Shown here: positions 4,214 through 6,678 of the stretch, one piece after another
Layout: the number at the start of each line of letters is the position of its first letter
Position numbering within the stretch: the first letter of the stretch is position 1
Assembly (NCBI GenBank): GCA_902773155.1
Contig: CACYDK010000127.1
Location: 1-6,678 of the forward strand
Origin: an uncultured Ruminococcus sp.
GTDB taxonomy: Bacteria > Bacillota > Clostridia > Oscillospirales > Acutalibacteraceae
Direction: 5' to 3'
Length of the DNA: 6,678 nucleotides
Translations under genes and position numbers: made by a program
Notes under the pieces: generated by a model
Told to the model about the DNA's origin: nothing
The model's database searches: none
Seen by the model: the letters and a program-made list of their open reading frames with translations, nothing else

Positions 4214-6523
4214 TTATTCGTCAAGGAAGGTATCCATATCGTTAATAATGCTGTCGATCACATCGTCGCGGATTATACCCTCGTTGTCGGTAATCTCGGA
4301 CTGCTTTGTTATGTCAACGTATTCCTCGGCAGGCTCGTCGAAGCTGTCGGAGCCGTCCTCCTCGATAATATGCTCCTCATCCTCGTCGGGAACAGTCTCC
4401 ATCGCGACCTGCTCGGCCTGCTGGAGCGGAGTTAGCTCCTCGCCGGGGATCTCGCCGATTATACTGTTCTGGAGAGACTGGAAACGCGAGGCGATCGACA
4501 TATCCTCGTCAAAGGCTCCCTCGACGTCCTCGGCGCTGTTGTAGGCGTAGCCGTCGTCGCTGATACCGTCCTGAGAGGCGAGCTCGGCCTGCACCTTGGC
4601 GATCGCGGCCTTTCTTCTGGCAAGCTCGCGGCGAGCCTCAGCCTTAGCCTTGAGCTCGACAAGGTGATTGCGCGGCTTCTTGACCTTAGGCTCGTTCTCG
4701 TTAAAGTAGATGTTGTACCATACCAGGAACACATATACCGTCCAGATTTTGCGGCTGTTGTCCTCCTTGCCGCTGAAATGCTCGTCGAGCCAGGCGATGA
4801 GGATGTCGCTGTTGAAGAATTTATGAGCGGTCTCGGAGTCAAAGGCCTCCTTGACCACGTTATAGTAATGCTCGTCGCGAAGCCATACGCGGGTCGGAAC
4901 CGGGAAACCGAGCTTCTCCTTTTCGGCGGTCTCTACGGGCAGATGACGCAGGGCGGCCTTACGCATAGCGTACTTTGTGTTATGCTTGTTGCAGCGCAGC
5001 CTTGTGGGGAGAGTTGAAGCGACCTTGAACACCTCTTTGTCGAGGAAGGGCACTCTAAGCTCGAGCGAATTCGCCATCGACATTCTGTCGGCCTTGAGCA
5101 GAATATCGCCGACCATCCACATATTTATGTCGAGAGTTTGCATACGGGTAACGTCGTCCTGATGACGCGTACGGTTGAAGATCCTGCGCGTCAGCCTCTG
5201 CGGTCTTGTGGCTATAGACGGGTCTCTGAGGAGCTCGCGCTTTTCGTCGTAATCGTACATAAACGCGTTTCCGATGTATCTTTTCTCAAGCGGATGCGTC
5301 GCCCTGATAAGGTAATCGCGACCCTTGATATCCGGGAGCTTCTTGGCAAGCTTACAGATCGCGCGTCTGACGCAATAGGGAACGAGGGTCTGATAAACCT
5401 TGAAAACTCTCGGGTCGTTGTAGCATGTATAGCCGCCGAAGAGCTCGTCGGCTCCCTCGCCGGAGAGAACTACCTTTACGTATTCGCTCGCAAGTCGGGA
5501 GACAAAGTAGAGAGCGATACAGCTTGGATCGGCGAGAGGCTGATCCATATGATACTGCACGGTCGGGACGGCGTCCCAGAACTCCTCACTCGAGATAAGG
5601 TGGGTATGATGCTCGACGCCGATAAGCTTCGAGAGGTTCTGCGCCCAAGAGATCTCGTTGTAATGCTCGCCGAAGTCAAAGCCGACGGTAAAGGTTTTTT
5701 GGTCGGCAAAATAAGTTGAAACGTAGCTCGAGTCAACTCCGCTCGAGAGGAAGCAGCCAACCTCAACGTCGGCGATTTTGTGAGCGTTTACGGAATTCTC
5801 AAAAACGGCCTCGATCTTGTCTACGGCGTCCTCCTCGGTCATATTCTCGTCGGGTCTGAATCTCGGCTCAAAATAGCGCACAGTCTGGACGTCGCCCTTC
5901 TTAAAGGTCATATAATGGCCGGGCATGAGGCAGTAAATCCCCTCAAAAAACGTCTCGGGAGGAACCGCGTACTGATAGGAAAGATAGGTATCGAGCGCGT
6001 GGGTATTGAACCGCTTCTCGTATTTTGGGTGCTCAAGTATGCTTTTGATCTCGCTTCCGTAGATCAGATTGTTGCCGACGACCGCGTAGTGCATAGGCTT
6101 GATCCCGAAAAAGTCGCGGGCAACAAAAAGGCTCCTGTCCTTGGTATTGTAAATAGCGAAGCCGAACATACCGCGCAGCCTGGGAAGCAGATCCTCCCCC
6201 CACTGCTCGAAGCCGTGAACCAGCACCTCGCTGTCGGCCTCGGTCGAGAACTTATGACCGGCCTCGATAAGCTCTCTTCTAAGCTGTTTATAGTTGTAGA
6301 TTTCGCCGTTAAAGGTGAGAACAAGGGTTTTGTCCTCGTTATAAATCGGCTGATGACCGGCCTCGAGGTCGATAATACTCAACCTGCGGAAGCCCATACT
6401 TATATAATCATCCGAGAAATATCCGTCCGAGTCGGGGCCGCGGTGGGTAATGACCTCGGTCATATTCCTTATGACCGCGTCTCTGTCGACAATTTCTCCG
6501 GTAAATCCGCATATACCGCACAT
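4214..6523 (-). CDS. asnB: Glutamine-hydrolysing asparagine synthetase with long acidic C-terminal tail
   Basis: The enzyme makes asparagine from aspartate, ATP and glutamine-derived ammonia in the cytoplasm. The class II glutaminase domain (about 2-200) starts with the nucleophile Cys2 (MCGICG) and shows HRGPD (27-31), RLSIID (47-52), NGEIYN (72-77) and EADSE (95-99). The synthetase domain (about 230-600) has the PP-loop SSGVDS (260-265), LSGEGADELFGGY (353-365), KADRMSMANSLELRVPFLD (477-495) and EKLGFPVP (536-543). The catalytic core ends near residue 608, normal for the family. A further 160 or so residues follow: a basic, alanine-rich probable helix (612-649), then a tail (651-769) with 38 Asp/Glu and only three Lys/Arg, likely disordered. 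No domain was recognised in the tail. The start ATG (6523-6521) is chosen because Cys2 must follow the initiator methionine and AAGGAG lies eight bases upstream (6537-6532). The open frame extends 43 codons further but would bury Cys2. First gene of a probable operon with nudF and ribF. Confidence 0.95.
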   Translation of the reverse strand: MCGICGFTGEIVDRDAVIRNMTEVITHRGPDSDGYFSDDYISMGFRRLSIIDLEAGHQPIYNEDKTLVLTFNGEIYNYKQLRRELIEAGHKFSTEADSEVLVHGFEQWGEDLLPRLRGMFGFAIYNTKDRSLFVARDFFGIKPMHYAVVGNNLIYGSEIKSILEHPKYEKRFNTHALDTYLSYQYAVPPETFFEGIYCLMPGHYMTFKKGDVQTVRYFEPRFRPDENMTEEDAVDKIEAVFENSVNAHKIADVEVGCFLSSGVDSSYVSTYFADQKTFTVGFDFGEHYNEISWAQNLSKLIGVEHHTHLISSEEFWDAVPTVQYHMDQPLADPSCIALYFVSRLASEYVKVVLSGEGADELFGGYTCYNDPRVFKVYQTLVPYCVRRAICKLAKKLPDIKGRDYLIRATHPLEKRYIGNAFMYDYDEKRELLRDPSIATRPQRLTRRIFNRTRHQDDVTRMQTLDINMWMVGDILLKADRMSMANSLELRVPFLDKEVFKVASTLPTRLRCNKHNTKYAMRKAALRHLPVETAEKEKLGFPVPTRVWLRDEHYYNVVKEAFDSETAHKFFNSDILIAWLDEHFSGKEDNSRKIWTVYVFLVWYNIYFNENEPKVKKPRNHLVELKAKAEARRELARRKAAIAKVQAELASQDGISDDGYAYNSAEDVEGAFDEDMSIASRFQSLQNSIIGEIPGEELTPLQQAEQVAMETVPDEDEEHIIEEDGSDSFDEPAEEYVDITKQSEITDNEGIIRDDVIDSIINDMDTFLDE

Positions 6524-6571
6524 TTTTATTTCTCCTTTCGCGAGCGCTTGGCCGCATAGCAATACACCATA

Positions 6572-6600
6572 AATATACCACAAATACGCCCCTCTTGCAA
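6572..6600 (-). promoter_or_regulatory. Promoter for the asnB-nudF-ribF cluster
   Basis: On the minus strand TTGCAA (6600-6595), a 17-base spacer and TATATT (6577-6572) resemble a sigma-A promoter, each hexamer one or two bases off consensus. TG one base before the -10 gives an extended -10 element. The start would fall near 6565, about 42 bases before the asnB ATG. No attenuator, T-box or operator is apparent in that leader. Confidence 0.65.
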
Positions 6601-6678
6601 TTACAATATTGATATTTTTCGCGTTTGGAGCAATAAAGGCAACTACGCACAATCGAAGGCCTTCTTCCGGGCTAAAAA
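6601..6678. other. Right-edge non-coding stretch, no gene recognised
   Basis: These 78 bases lie upstream of the asnB promoter. No open frame with a ribosome binding site was recognised. A 10-bp palindrome, GAAGGCCTTC (6655-6664), sits near the edge, and the plus strand ends in GGGCTAAAAA. The latter could be one arm of a terminator whose other half is outside the window, but this cannot be decided here. Confidence 0.35.

Noticed and set aside
5138..5719. 193-codon open frame on the plus strand
   Set aside because: It is antisense to the asnB synthetase domain; the translation shows no family motif.
5780..6559. 259-codon open frame on the plus strand
   Set aside because: It lies wholly opposite the conserved N-terminal part of asnB, has no recognisable domain or ribosome binding site, and is explained by the codon use of the real gene on the other strand.
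6524..6652. 43-codon upstream extension of asnB
   Set aside because: It would cover the promoter and ribosome binding site and bury the catalytic Cys2, which must be exposed at the mature N-terminus.

Overview
The window looks like an ordinary chromosomal segment of an endospore-forming, Gram-positive Clostridia-type bacterium, perhaps one of the moderately GC-rich gut lineages such as Oscillospirales; that rank is inference. The main evidence is a full-length SpoIIE sporulation phosphatase behind a promoter with a Spo0A-like box. Strong AGGAGG-type ribosome binding sites and sigma-A-like promoters agree with this. No rRNA, tRNA, CRISPR array, insertion sequence or prophage gene is visible.

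Layout: the left edge (1-80, minus strand) holds the first 26 codons of an acetolactate synthase large subunit (ilvB). A 209-base intergenic region follows, with two divergent promoters: a perfect-consensus sigma-A promoter for ilvB, and a promoter for spoIIE whose -35 and -10 elements are 21 bp apart with a 0A-like box over the -35. spoIIE (290-2599, plus strand) has a polytopic membrane N-terminus and a C-terminal PP2C-type phosphatase domain.

spoIIE converges on a minus-strand cluster, asnB -> nudF -> ribF (6523 to 2662). The gaps are about 30-46 bases, so this is probably one transcription unit driven by an extended -10 promoter at 6572-6600. It encodes a glutamine-dependent asparagine synthetase with an unusual acidic C-terminal tail of about 160 residues, an ADP-ribose-type Nudix hydrolase with two altered signature residues, and a bifunctional riboflavin kinase/FAD synthetase. 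FAD synthetase and Nudix hydrolase both handle nucleotide cofactors. The link to asparagine synthesis is not obvious and may be positional only.

The convergent junction (2600-2685) holds the most unusual non-coding structure: a 14-bp-stem hairpin directly joined to an array of six 7-bp repeats bounded by a 9-bp inverted repeat. The array runs into the 3' end of ribF and supplies its last codons and its stop. I see no clearly new multi-gene system. The points that most deserve a second look are this repeat element, the AsnB tail, the spoIIE promoter and the intercistronic hairpin between nudF and ribF.
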